From the NCBI RefSeq assembly GCF_000421825.1, contig NZ_ATXT01000014.1, forward strand, positions 124,001 to 188,000: 64,000 nucleotides of DNA, given 5' to 3'. The stretch comes from Humibacter albus DSM 18994. GTDB lineage: Bacteria; Actinomycetota; Actinomycetes; Actinomycetales; Microbacteriaceae. Below the pieces are notes generated by a model. The model searched no databases and was not told the origin of the DNA. It worked only from the letters and a program-made list of their open reading frames with translations. Positions 57,518 through 64,000 of this stretch are shown here, piece after piece; the first letter of the stretch is position 1, and each line of letters starts with the position of its first letter. The position numbers and the translations under genes were made by a program.

Positions 57518-59706
57518 TCGACAGCCTCCATCTCCGCTCCGGCGGAGTCAGCCTCCTGCTCCAGCTCATCGACGGCGACGTGCGCGTGGTGCACTGGGGC
57601 GCCGACCTCGGGGAGCAGGTGGGCGACCTCGCTGCGTTCGGCGGATCGGTGCCGAACTCGTCGTTCGACAGCCCGCTCCCGGCCTCGCTCATCCCGCAGG
57701 CGGCGCGCGCCTGGCGCGGCGTCCCGGGGCTTTCCGGCGACCGAGGTGCACTGGCGTTCTCACCGCGACTGACGGTGCAGGAGGCATCCCTCGATGAGGT
57801 GCCGGGCGGTGGACTCGGGTCGAGGGCGACGCTGGTGCTGACGGACGAGGCATCCGGGCTGCGGGTCGATGCGGTTCTGACGCTGGATGCCACGGGCCTG
57901 CTTCTCGTGAACCAGACGGTCACGAACACCGGCGGCGACGACTACCGCGTTCACGCTCTGGACGTGTCGCTTCCGGTGCCGTCGCAGGCGACGGAAGCCC
58001 TGGACCTCACAGGACGCTGGGCGCGGGAGAAGCATCCGCAGCGTCGACGCATCGAGCAGGGCGCGTGGGTGCGCAGTGCTCGGCACGCGCGCACAGGACA
58101 CGACTCCACGCTCGTCATCGCGGCCGGGACTCCGGCGTTCTCCTGGCGCTCGGGCGAGGTCTGGGCGATGCACCTGGGCTGGAGCGGCGACCACACCAGC
58201 CGGGTGGAGCAGGTGGGCACCGGCCAGAGGGTGCTCGCGGTCGGCGAGCTGCTGCACTCCGGCGAGCTGACGCTCGCGCCGGGGGAGAGTTACCGCGCCC
58301 CGACCGCGTACGCCGCGTACTCCGCCAGGGGCCTGGACGGCGTGAGCGCGCGGTTTCACTCGTACCTGCGGGCGCGGGACGGGCATCCGTCGACGCCGCG
58401 TCCCGTCGTGCTCAACACGTGGGAGGCCGTCTACTTCAACCACGATCTCGGTGTTCTGACCGAGCTGGCGGATGCCGCGGCCGACCTCGGCGTCGAGCGG
58501 TTCGTCCTCGACGACGGCTGGTTCCTCGGCCGCAGGGACGACACACGGGGACTCGGCGACTGGTTCGTCGATCCCGACGTCTGGCCGCAGGGCCTCACGC
58601 CTCTCGTGGAGCACGTGAAGAGCCGAGGGATGCAGTTCGGACTCTGGGTCGAGCCGGAGATGATCAACGAGGACTCACGCCTCGCGCGCGAGCACCCGGA
58701 CTGGGTCGCGCGGCCGAACGGGGCCGACGGTCGCACCTCGCTGGCGTGGCGCAGCCAGCAGGTGCTCGATCTGGTGAACCCGGATGCCTGGGCCTTCATC
58801 CACGAGCGGCTCGACTCTCTGCTGACCGAGTACCCGATCGACTACCTCAAGTGGGATCAGAACCGCGACCAGCTCGAGCTCGGGCACGACGGGCGGGCGT
58901 CGGTGCACGAGCAGACGCTCGCCGTGTACCGTCTGCTCGACACGCTGCGGGCCGAGCATCCCCGCGTGGAGATCGAGAGCTGTTCCTCGGGTGGTGCGCG
59001 CGTGGATCTCGGGATCCTGGAGCGCACCGACCGGGTGTGGGCATCCGATACGAACGACGCGCTGGAGCGGCAGACGATTCAGCGCTGGACTGGCCTGGTG
59101 CTGCCGCCCGAGCTGGTCGGCGCGCACGTGGGCCCGGCGACCTCGCACACCACGGGACGCACCCACGACCTCTCGTTCCGCGTCGCGACGGCGCTGTTCG
59201 GGCACTTCGGCATGGAGTGGGACGTACGAACGCTGACGGATGCCGAGCGGACCGAACTGCGTGCCGCGATCGCGTTCTACAAGCAGAATCGGCCGCTGTT
59301 GCACGGCGGAGAAGCGGTGCGCATCGACCGGTCCGACGAGAAGGACACCGCGTACGGCGTCGTCGCGCCGGACTCCTCGCGCGCTCTGTTCGTGTACGCC
59401 ACCCTCGCGAGCTCGCCGTACGAGGCACCCGCGCGTCTGCGCTTCGACGGGATCGACCCCGATCGCGTGTACCGCGTCTCGCTCGGGCTGTCGCTCGATC
59501 CGCACGCGGTGGCGCACCGCGGCCTGCCGGCCTGGCTGAGGGCTGGCGCCTCATCCGATGCGCCGACCGACGGTGCCGCACCGGGCACGACCGCGTCCGG
59601 CGCAGGCGTCGTCCTGACCGGTCGCGTGCTGCGGGAGGTGGGCCTTCCGATGCCGGGCCTGCACCCCGAGCACGCGATCGTGGTGGAGCTGACCGCGGTC
59701 GGCTGA
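57514..59706 (+). CDS. Alpha-galactosidase, GH36
   Basis: 730 residues, the length of bacterial GH36 tetrameric enzymes. N-terminal beta domain, then a TIM barrel with FVLDDGWFLGRRDDTRGLGD, FGLWVEPEMIN, the nucleophile Asp in YLKWDQNR about residue 448, SCSSGGARVDLG, and the acid/base Asp in WASDTNDALER about 512. Splits alpha-1,6-galactosyl ends from melibiose, raffinose or stachyose, in the cytosol (no signal peptide). GTG at 57514 overlaps the DeoR gene. Together with the transporter this gives import and cleavage of alpha-galactosides. Confidence 0.92.
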   Translation: MIDSLHLRSGGVSLLLQLIDGDVRVVHWGADLGEQVGDLAAFGGSVPNSSFDSPLPASLIPQAARAWRGVPGLSGDRGALAFSPRLTVQEASLDEVPGGGLGSRATLVLTDEASGLRVDAVLTLDATGLLLVNQTVTNTGGDDYRVHALDVSLPVPSQATEALDLTGRWAREKHPQRRRIEQGAWVRSARHARTGHDSTLVIAAGTPAFSWRSGEVWAMHLGWSGDHTSRVEQVGTGQRVLAVGELLHSGELTLAPGESYRAPTAYAAYSARGLDGVSARFHSYLRARDGHPSTPRPVVLNTWEAVYFNHDLGVLTELADAAADLGVERFVLDDGWFLGRRDDTRGLGDWFVDPDVWPQGLTPLVEHVKSRGMQFGLWVEPEMINEDSRLAREHPDWVARPNGADGRTSLAWRSQQVLDLVNPDAWAFIHERLDSLLTEYPIDYLKWDQNRDQLELGHDGRASVHEQTLAVYRLLDTLRAEHPRVEIESCSSGGARVDLGILERTDRVWASDTNDALERQTIQRWTGLVLPPELVGAHVGPATSHTTGRTHDLSFRVATALFGHFGMEWDVRTLTDAERTELRAAIAFYKQNRPLLHGGEAVRIDRSDEKDTAYGVVAPDSSRALFVYATLASSPYEAPARLRFDGIDPDRVYRVSLGLSLDPHAVAHRGLPAWLRAGASSDAPTDGAAPGTTASGAGVVLTGRVLREVGLPMPGLHPEHAIVVELTAVG

Positions 59707-59768
59707 CGCCCGTCGCGGCTGCGCCGCGTGACGTCGGCCTCGGCGTCGCCGTCGGCCTCGGCATCCGG

Positions 59769-59774
59769 TAGTCT
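59769..59774 (+). promoter_or_regulatory. -10 element (TAGTCT) of the Trp leader transcript
   Basis: TAGTCT ends six bases before the leader-peptide ATG at 59781, so the transcript probably begins at the start codon. No clear -35 is visible; the region upstream is CGGCCTCGGC-like repetitive. Confidence 0.6.
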
Positions 59775-59780
59775 GCCGGT

Positions 59781-59816
59781 ATGCGTTCGACCTTCCTCAC
59801 CTGGTGGCCCGCCTGA
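59781..59816 (+). CDS. trpL: Trp leader peptide (attenuator ORF), 11 residues
   Basis: Reads MRSTFLTWWPA and stops; the two Trp codons are at 59802-59807. It is too short for usual gene finding. Ribosome stalling at the Trp codons when charged tRNA-Trp is scarce would free the downstream anti-terminator hairpin. The peptide appears leaderless, with TAGTCT six bases upstream. Similar leader peptides precede actinobacterial anthranilate synthase genes. Confidence 0.85.
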   Translation: MRSTFLTWWPA

Positions 59817-59876
59817 TCGGCGGACCGACGAACGCGCACCCACGCAGACGACGACCGCCTCTCGGCGGTCGTTTCT
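59809..59876 (+). promoter_or_regulatory. Trp attenuator: pause hairpin, antiterminator and terminator
   Basis: Segment 1 CCGCC (59809-59813) pairs with segment 2 GGCGG (59819-59823). Segment 3 (ACGACCGCC, 59851-59859) and 4 (GGCGGTCGT, 59864-59872) form a perfect 9-bp terminator stem with a TCTC loop, followed by TTTCT. Segment 2 can instead pair with CCGCC of segment 3 (59855-59859), which prevents the terminator. This is the classical attenuator arrangement. Confidence 0.8.
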
Positions 59877-59923
59877 CGTATGCGTGAGGAGCGATCTCCG
59901 GCAGGCGGCCGGGAGAGACCGCC

Positions 59924-62002
59924 ATGAACACGAATACCCCGCCCGCGCTGAGCGACCCGCGGCACGACGTACCGAACGACGCCAGACCCGGCTCGCTGCT
60001 CGCCGAGCTCGTCGACGCGGCGCTTCGTCCGCGTGCCCGCGGCGAACACCTCGCGGTTGATGCGGCAGGCAGCGCCACCGTCGCCTGTCCGCCCTTCGCC
60101 CTGCTGCGCCGCGGCACCGAAGACCTCGAGGTCTTCAGCGGTGACGTCGTCGACGTCGACGCGCTCGCAGGCATCCCGCTGCACGACGCGCCCGTGCTGG
60201 CCGCGGTGCCGTACCGGCAGATCGCCGAGCGCGGGTTTCAGGCGCATGACGACGGCGCGCCGCTGCGCTGCCTCGTGGCGACCCGTCGCGAGCGCGTGAG
60301 CCTGCAGGATGCCCTCGCCCAGCTTCCCGCGCACGCCCCACGCACCACGTTCCACGGCCCGGACACCTCCGATGCGGAATACGCGCAGACCGTGCGAGCG
60401 GTGATCGACGACGAGATCGGCCGAGGCGAGGGCGCGAACTTCGTCATCGCCCGCCGTTTCGAGGCGACGCTGCACGAGGAGCCGGTCTCCTCACTGCTGG
60501 CGTGGATGCGTGCCCTGCTCACCGGGGAGAGCGGCGCCTACTGGACGTTCGCGGTCTTCCTGCCCGCGCCTCCCGTGGCCGAGGAGGGAGCGCCGGCGGC
60601 GTCGGGCGAAGCGGCCGAACCCGTCATGCTCATCGGCGCCACCCCGGAGCGTCACCTCACGCTGAAGAACGGTCATGCGGTGATGAACCCGATCAGCGGC
60701 ACGTACCGGCACGGCGATGACGGCGCGACGCGCGCCGGCCTCCTCGACTTCCTCGTCGACCCCAAGGAGACCGATGAGCTGTTCATGGTGGTCGACGAGG
60801 AGCTCAAGCTGATGAGCGCCTTGTGCCCCGATGGCGGCCGCATGGCGGGGCCGTTCCTGAAGCGGATGTCACGCCTCACCCACACCGAGTATCTGCTCGA
60901 CGGGCATTCGTCGCTCGATCCCCGTGAGGCGCTACGCCTCACCATGTTCGCGCCCACCGTCACCGGCTCGCCCATGCAGAACGCGTGCCGCGTGATCGCG
61001 CGGCACGAGACCCGCCCCCGCGGGTACTACTCGGGCGTGATGGCACTGTTCGAGCCGGAGCGCGACGGGTTCTCGCTCGACGCGCCGATCCTGATCCGCA
61101 CGGCCCGCATCCAGCCAAGCGGACGCGTCACCGTCACGGCCGGAGCGACCCTGGTGCGGCACTCCGACCCCGTCTCGGAAGCGGCGGAGACGCGCGCGAA
61201 GGCGGCGGGCATCCTCACCGCTCTCGGCCTGATGGATGCGACGCCCGCCCGCCCCGAGACCTCGCCCGTCGCCGACGGGCCCGGCTTCGACATCGAGGGG
61301 GACGCCGAAACCGTTGCGGCACTGCAGCGCCGCAACGCCGCGCTCGCGCCGTTCTGGATGCGCGAGCAGGAGCCGAGTGCGGCCGGCGGCGAGCGCCCAA
61401 GCGTGCTCGTCGTCGACAACGAAGACGGCTTCACGCAGATGCTCGCGCATCAGCTGCGACACCTGGGCCTCGCCACCCGCGTGCGGCAGTGCGCCATGGT
61501 CGACGACGTTCTCGAGGACGACCTCGTGGTGTTCGGCCCAGGGCCGGGCGATCCGCGGCGCAACCGGCCCCGCATCGGCCGGCTGCGTGCACTGATGCTG
61601 GAGCGCATCCGCAGCGGGCGCCCGCTGCTCGCAGTGTGCCTCAGCCATCAGGTGCTCGGGATGCTCGGCGGCCACGAGGTGGCGCCGCTCGCCGAGCCGC
61701 GACAGGGGGTGCAGCTGGCGGTGGATGTCTTCGGTCGGCCGGCCAGGGTCGGCTTCTACAACACGTTCGGGGTACGCGGCACGACGCGAGGCGGGGAGCA
61801 GGCGGGCGGGCGACGCGTGGAGGTCGGGCTGGAGGCATCCGTCGACGCCAACGGGTTCGTCACCGCGTTCCGGGCGCCGGGCATCGCCTCGGTGCAGGCC
61901 CACCTGGAATCGGTGCTCTCGCCCGATGGGGAGGCGCTGCTGCGCTCGCTCGTCGAACACGCCCTGACGACGGCGCCGGCGGTGACGTCCGTGGGCGCGT
62001 AA
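59924..62002 (+). CDS. Fused anthranilate synthase family protein (PhzE-like, TrpE-TrpG fusion)
   Basis: 692 residues, chorismate-using enzyme fused to a glutamine amidotransferase. The synthase part (to about 450) has PISGTYRHG, DPKETDELFMVVDEELKLMS and LTHTEYLLDG, which is the PhzE-type variant rather than the usual TrpE wording. The C-terminal domain has the nucleophile Cys in LLAVCLSHQVLGML about 571 and the His/Glu pair in VQAHLESVLS, so ammonia supply is intact. Product may be anthranilate or 2-amino-2-desoxyisochorismate. The Trp attenuator upstream points to tryptophan, and no phz genes are adjacent. Confidence 0.87.
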   Translation: MNTNTPPALSDPRHDVPNDARPGSLLAELVDAALRPRARGEHLAVDAAGSATVACPPFALLRRGTEDLEVFSGDVVDVDALAGIPLHDAPVLAAVPYRQIAERGFQAHDDGAPLRCLVATRRERVSLQDALAQLPAHAPRTTFHGPDTSDAEYAQTVRAVIDDEIGRGEGANFVIARRFEATLHEEPVSSLLAWMRALLTGESGAYWTFAVFLPAPPVAEEGAPAASGEAAEPVMLIGATPERHLTLKNGHAVMNPISGTYRHGDDGATRAGLLDFLVDPKETDELFMVVDEELKLMSALCPDGGRMAGPFLKRMSRLTHTEYLLDGHSSLDPREALRLTMFAPTVTGSPMQNACRVIARHETRPRGYYSGVMALFEPERDGFSLDAPILIRTARIQPSGRVTVTAGATLVRHSDPVSEAAETRAKAAGILTALGLMDATPARPETSPVADGPGFDIEGDAETVAALQRRNAALAPFWMREQEPSAAGGERPSVLVVDNEDGFTQMLAHQLRHLGLATRVRQCAMVDDVLEDDLVVFGPGPGDPRRNRPRIGRLRALMLERIRSGRPLLAVCLSHQVLGMLGGHEVAPLAEPRQGVQLAVDVFGRPARVGFYNTFGVRGTTRGGEQAGGRRVEVGLEASVDANGFVTAFRAPGIASVQAHLESVLSPDGEALLRSLVEHALTTAPAVTSVGA

Positions 62003-62044
62003 CGCGGCCGAGTCGGCCATCCGGCTCCAATTAGGATGGAACGC

Positions 62045-63628
62045 ATGTCCGACGGCTCCTCGTTCTACGTCACCACGCCCATTTTCTACGTGAATGATGT
62101 TCCCCACATCGGGCATGCGTACACGGAAGTCGCGGCCGACGTGCTCGCGCGCTGGCACCGCCAGTCCGGCGACGACACCTGGTTCCTCACCGGCACCGAC
62201 GAGCACGGGCAGAAGATCTTGCGCACCGCCACCGCGAACGGCATGGAGCCCCGCGAATGGGCCGACCGGCTGGTCGACTCGGCGTGGAAGCCGCTGCTGA
62301 AGACCGTCGACATCTCGAACGACGACTTCATCCGCACGACCGACGAGCGGCACGAGACCGCCGTCACCCGGTTCCTGCAGAAGCTGTACGACGACGGGCA
62401 CGTCTACGCCGGCGAGTACGAGGGCTACTACTGCGTCGGCTGCGAGGAGTACAAGCAGCGCGACGAGCTCGACGAGCCGCTCAGCGGCGAATACCAGGGC
62501 CAGCTGGTCTGTAAGATCCACTCGCGGCCGGTGGAGATCCTCAAGGAGAAGAACTACTTCTTCCGCATGAGCGCGTTCGAGGGCAAGCTGCTCGACCTCT
62601 ACGAGTCGCAGCCCGACTTCGTGCAGCCGGAGAGCGTGCGCAACGAGATCATCCAGTTCGTGCGTCAGGGGCTCTCCGACCTCTCCATCTCGCGCTCCAG
62701 CTTCGACTGGGGCATCAAGGTGCCGTGGGATCCCACGCACGTCGTCTACGTGTGGTTCGACGCGCTGCTCAACTACACCACGGCGGTGGGCTACGGCACC
62801 GACCAGGAGCTCTTCGACCGCCGCTGGCCCGCCTACCATCTGGTCGGCAAAGACATCGCGCGATTCCACGCCGTGATCTGGCCCGCCATGCTCATGGCCG
62901 CCGGGGTCGAGGTGCCGCACAAGGTCTTCGGGCACGGCTGGCTGCTCGTCGGCGGCGAGAAGATGAGCAAGTCCAAGCTCACCGGCATCGCGCCGTCGCA
63001 GATCACCGACACGTTCGGCTCTGATGCCTTCCGCTACTACTTCATGCGCGCCATCAGCTTCGGGCAGGACGGCTCGTTCAGCTGGGAGGACCTCTCGGCC
63101 CGCTACCAGGCCGAGCTCGCGAACGGCTTCGGCAACCTCGCCTCCCGGGTGATCGCCATGCTGCAGCGCTATTTCGACGGCGAGGTGCCCGCCGCCGGTG
63201 ACCCAGGTGAGTCCGACCTGCACGTGCAACAGACCGTCGCCGAGGCGACGAAGGACGCCGACGCCGCCATGCAGCGCTTCGCGATCCACGATGCGCTGGC
63301 CGCCATCTGGCGCGTGGTCGACGAGCTCAACGGCTACATCACGGAGCAGGAGCCCTGGGCGCTGGCCAAAGACGAGGGAAACCGCGCGCGCCTGCAGACC
63401 GTTCTCTACACCGCGGCGGAGGGCCTGCGCGCGCTCGCGGTGCTGCTTTCGCCGGTCGTCCCGCAGGCGACGGCGAAGCTGTGGGCGGCACTCGGCGCGA
63501 GCGACGCTCTCGGCGAGCTGACGGCACAGCCGCTGCGGGACGCCGGCCGGTGGGGCCAGCTGCCGGCGGGCATCCGAGTGGAGGCGTTGGAGGCGCTCTT
63601 CCCGCGCATCGATCAGGCCGCCGCCTAG
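62045..63628 (+). CDS. metG: Methionine--tRNA ligase
   Basis: Class I aminoacyl-tRNA synthetase, 527 residues, which charges initiator and elongator tRNA-Met. HIGH motif in VPHIGHAYTE about residue 22; zinc-knuckle Cys in YYCVGCEEYK and a second pair around VCKIHSRP; KMSKS motif in GGEKMSKSKLTG about 306; then an anticodon-binding helical domain. There is no C-terminal dimerisation/tRNA-binding domain, so it is the short form. ATG at 62045 is seven bases behind TAGGAT (leaderless); an ATG nine bases upstream lies within the promoter. Confidence 0.93.
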   Translation: MSDGSSFYVTTPIFYVNDVPHIGHAYTEVAADVLARWHRQSGDDTWFLTGTDEHGQKILRTATANGMEPREWADRLVDSAWKPLLKTVDISNDDFIRTTDERHETAVTRFLQKLYDDGHVYAGEYEGYYCVGCEEYKQRDELDEPLSGEYQGQLVCKIHSRPVEILKEKNYFFRMSAFEGKLLDLYESQPDFVQPESVRNEIIQFVRQGLSDLSISRSSFDWGIKVPWDPTHVVYVWFDALLNYTTAVGYGTDQELFDRRWPAYHLVGKDIARFHAVIWPAMLMAAGVEVPHKVFGHGWLLVGGEKMSKSKLTGIAPSQITDTFGSDAFRYYFMRAISFGQDGSFSWEDLSARYQAELANGFGNLASRVIAMLQRYFDGEVPAAGDPGESDLHVQQTVAEATKDADAAMQRFAIHDALAAIWRVVDELNGYITEQEPWALAKDEGNRARLQTVLYTAAEGLRALAVLLSPVVPQATAKLWAALGASDALGELTAQPLRDAGRWGQLPAGIRVEALEALFPRIDQAAA

Positions 63629-63645
63629 GCGAGACGCGAAAGCCC

Positions 63646-64000
63646 ATGCCCAGCGATCCGACCTACCCGCCGCTTCCGACACCGCTCACGGTGCCGGTGT
63701 ACGACAACCACACGCACATCGATCCGTCGGCGCGCCCGGGACGGATCGAGGACGGCCTGGCACTGGAGTACCGGGAGCAGCTCGATCGGGCGTCCAGTGT
63801 CGGGGTGCGCGGCGTCGTGCAGGTCGGCACCGACGTCGCCTCCTCGGTGTGGGCGGCCGAGACCGCCGCGATCGAGCCGCGCATGCTGGCGGCCGTGGCC
63901 ATCCACCCGAACGATGCTCCCGAGTTGGATGCCGCGGGCGAGCTGGACGACGCCCTCGGCGTCATCGACTCACTCGCCTCGCGTCCCCGAGTGCGGGCGA
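63646..64000 (+). CDS. TatD family hydrolase, 3' end cut by window
   Basis: The first 118 residues are visible. VYDNHTHIDPSA contains the metal-binding HxH, GVVQVGTDVASS and AVAIHPNDAPELD are the next blocks of the TatD/YcfH DNase family. In actinobacteria the gene commonly follows metG and precedes rsmA/ksgA, and starts 17 bases after metG, so it is probably in the same operon. The longer N-terminus (SDPTYPPLPTPLTVPV) is usual for the actinobacterial version. Confidence 0.88.
   Translation, partial: MPSDPTYPPLPTPLTVPVYDNHTHIDPSARPGRIEDGLALEYREQLDRASSVGVRGVVQVGTDVASSVWAAETAAIEPRMLAAVAIHPNDAPELDAAGELDDALGVIDSLASRPRVRA

Noticed and set aside
59924-62002. Phenazine biosynthesis cluster
   Set aside because: Only one PhzE-like gene is present; no other phz genes lie within the visible 4 kb and it is preceded by a Trp attenuator.

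Overview
The window is a high-GC chromosomal segment with dense, short-spaced genes on both strands. It looks like an actinobacterium of the family Microbacteriaceae (order Micrococcales). Supporting this are strong GC bias at third codon positions, many GTG starts, many starts directly behind a TANNNT element with no ribosome binding site (leaderless mRNAs), recurrent GGATGCC/GGCATCC words, and typically actinobacterial families (DUF5997, DUF3516 helicase, SARP/BTAD regulator, DrrAB-type ABC exporter, protein O-mannosyltransferase). I saw no rRNA, tRNA, CRISPR array, prophage or insertion sequence. This is inference from sequence features; no database was searched.

Layout. 1-0.9 kb: end of an AzlC/AzlD branched-chain amino acid exporter. 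1-8.7 kb: acyl-CoA ligase; an MFS exporter divergent from its ArsR-type regulator with a long perfect operator palindrome between them; an aldo/keto reductase; a phosphotransferase lacking a key Asp; a DUF255 thioredoxin-like protein. 8.8-17.1 kb: small unknown proteins, a PnuC-like transporter, a second aldo/keto reductase, a large RecB-like nuclease/RNase H/SF1 helicase fusion, an M18 aminopeptidase and an acylphosphatase. 17.2-25.1 kb: a giant LuxR-type ATPase regulator, DUF5997 divergent from a LysR-type effector domain without HTH, a DUF3516 helicase and a rhodanese. 25.2-35.0 kb: a cellulase-fold glycosidase; a small HTH gene plus Clp-N-domain gene behind a promoter packed with three copies of one palindrome; a DrrAB-type exporter followed by two PH-domain membrane proteins; a 1090-residue SARP/NB-ARC regulator. 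35-45.4 kb: methyltransferase, CoA-binding protein and O-acetylhomoserine sulfhydrylase, a sedolisin peptidase, protein mannosyltransferase divergent from rsmI, a MetE-like protein, and DUF488/DUF2945.

45.5-59.7 kb is a galactoside-utilisation island. A leftward operon (two sugar ABC permeases, binding lipoprotein, GH2 beta-galactosidase) diverges from a LacI-family regulator across two identical 16-bp palindromes. A rightward operon follows (second binding lipoprotein, two permeases, DeoR-family regulator, GH36 alpha-galactosidase). Neither transporter has an ATPase gene here, so both probably borrow a shared MsiK-like ATPase encoded elsewhere.

59.7-64 kb: a leaderless 11-residue leader peptide with tandem Trp codons and an attenuator hairpin sits before a fused PhzE-like anthranilate synthase; then metG and the start of a TatD-family nuclease cut by the window end.

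The strongest regulatory observations are the Trp attenuator, the three operator systems (about 4.1, 26.7 and 52.2 kb), and the leaderless start pattern seen at sixteen starts. I did not find a clearly novel multi-gene system; the best candidates for unexplored biology are the HTH/Clp-N pair with its triple palindrome and the nuclease-helicase fusion.
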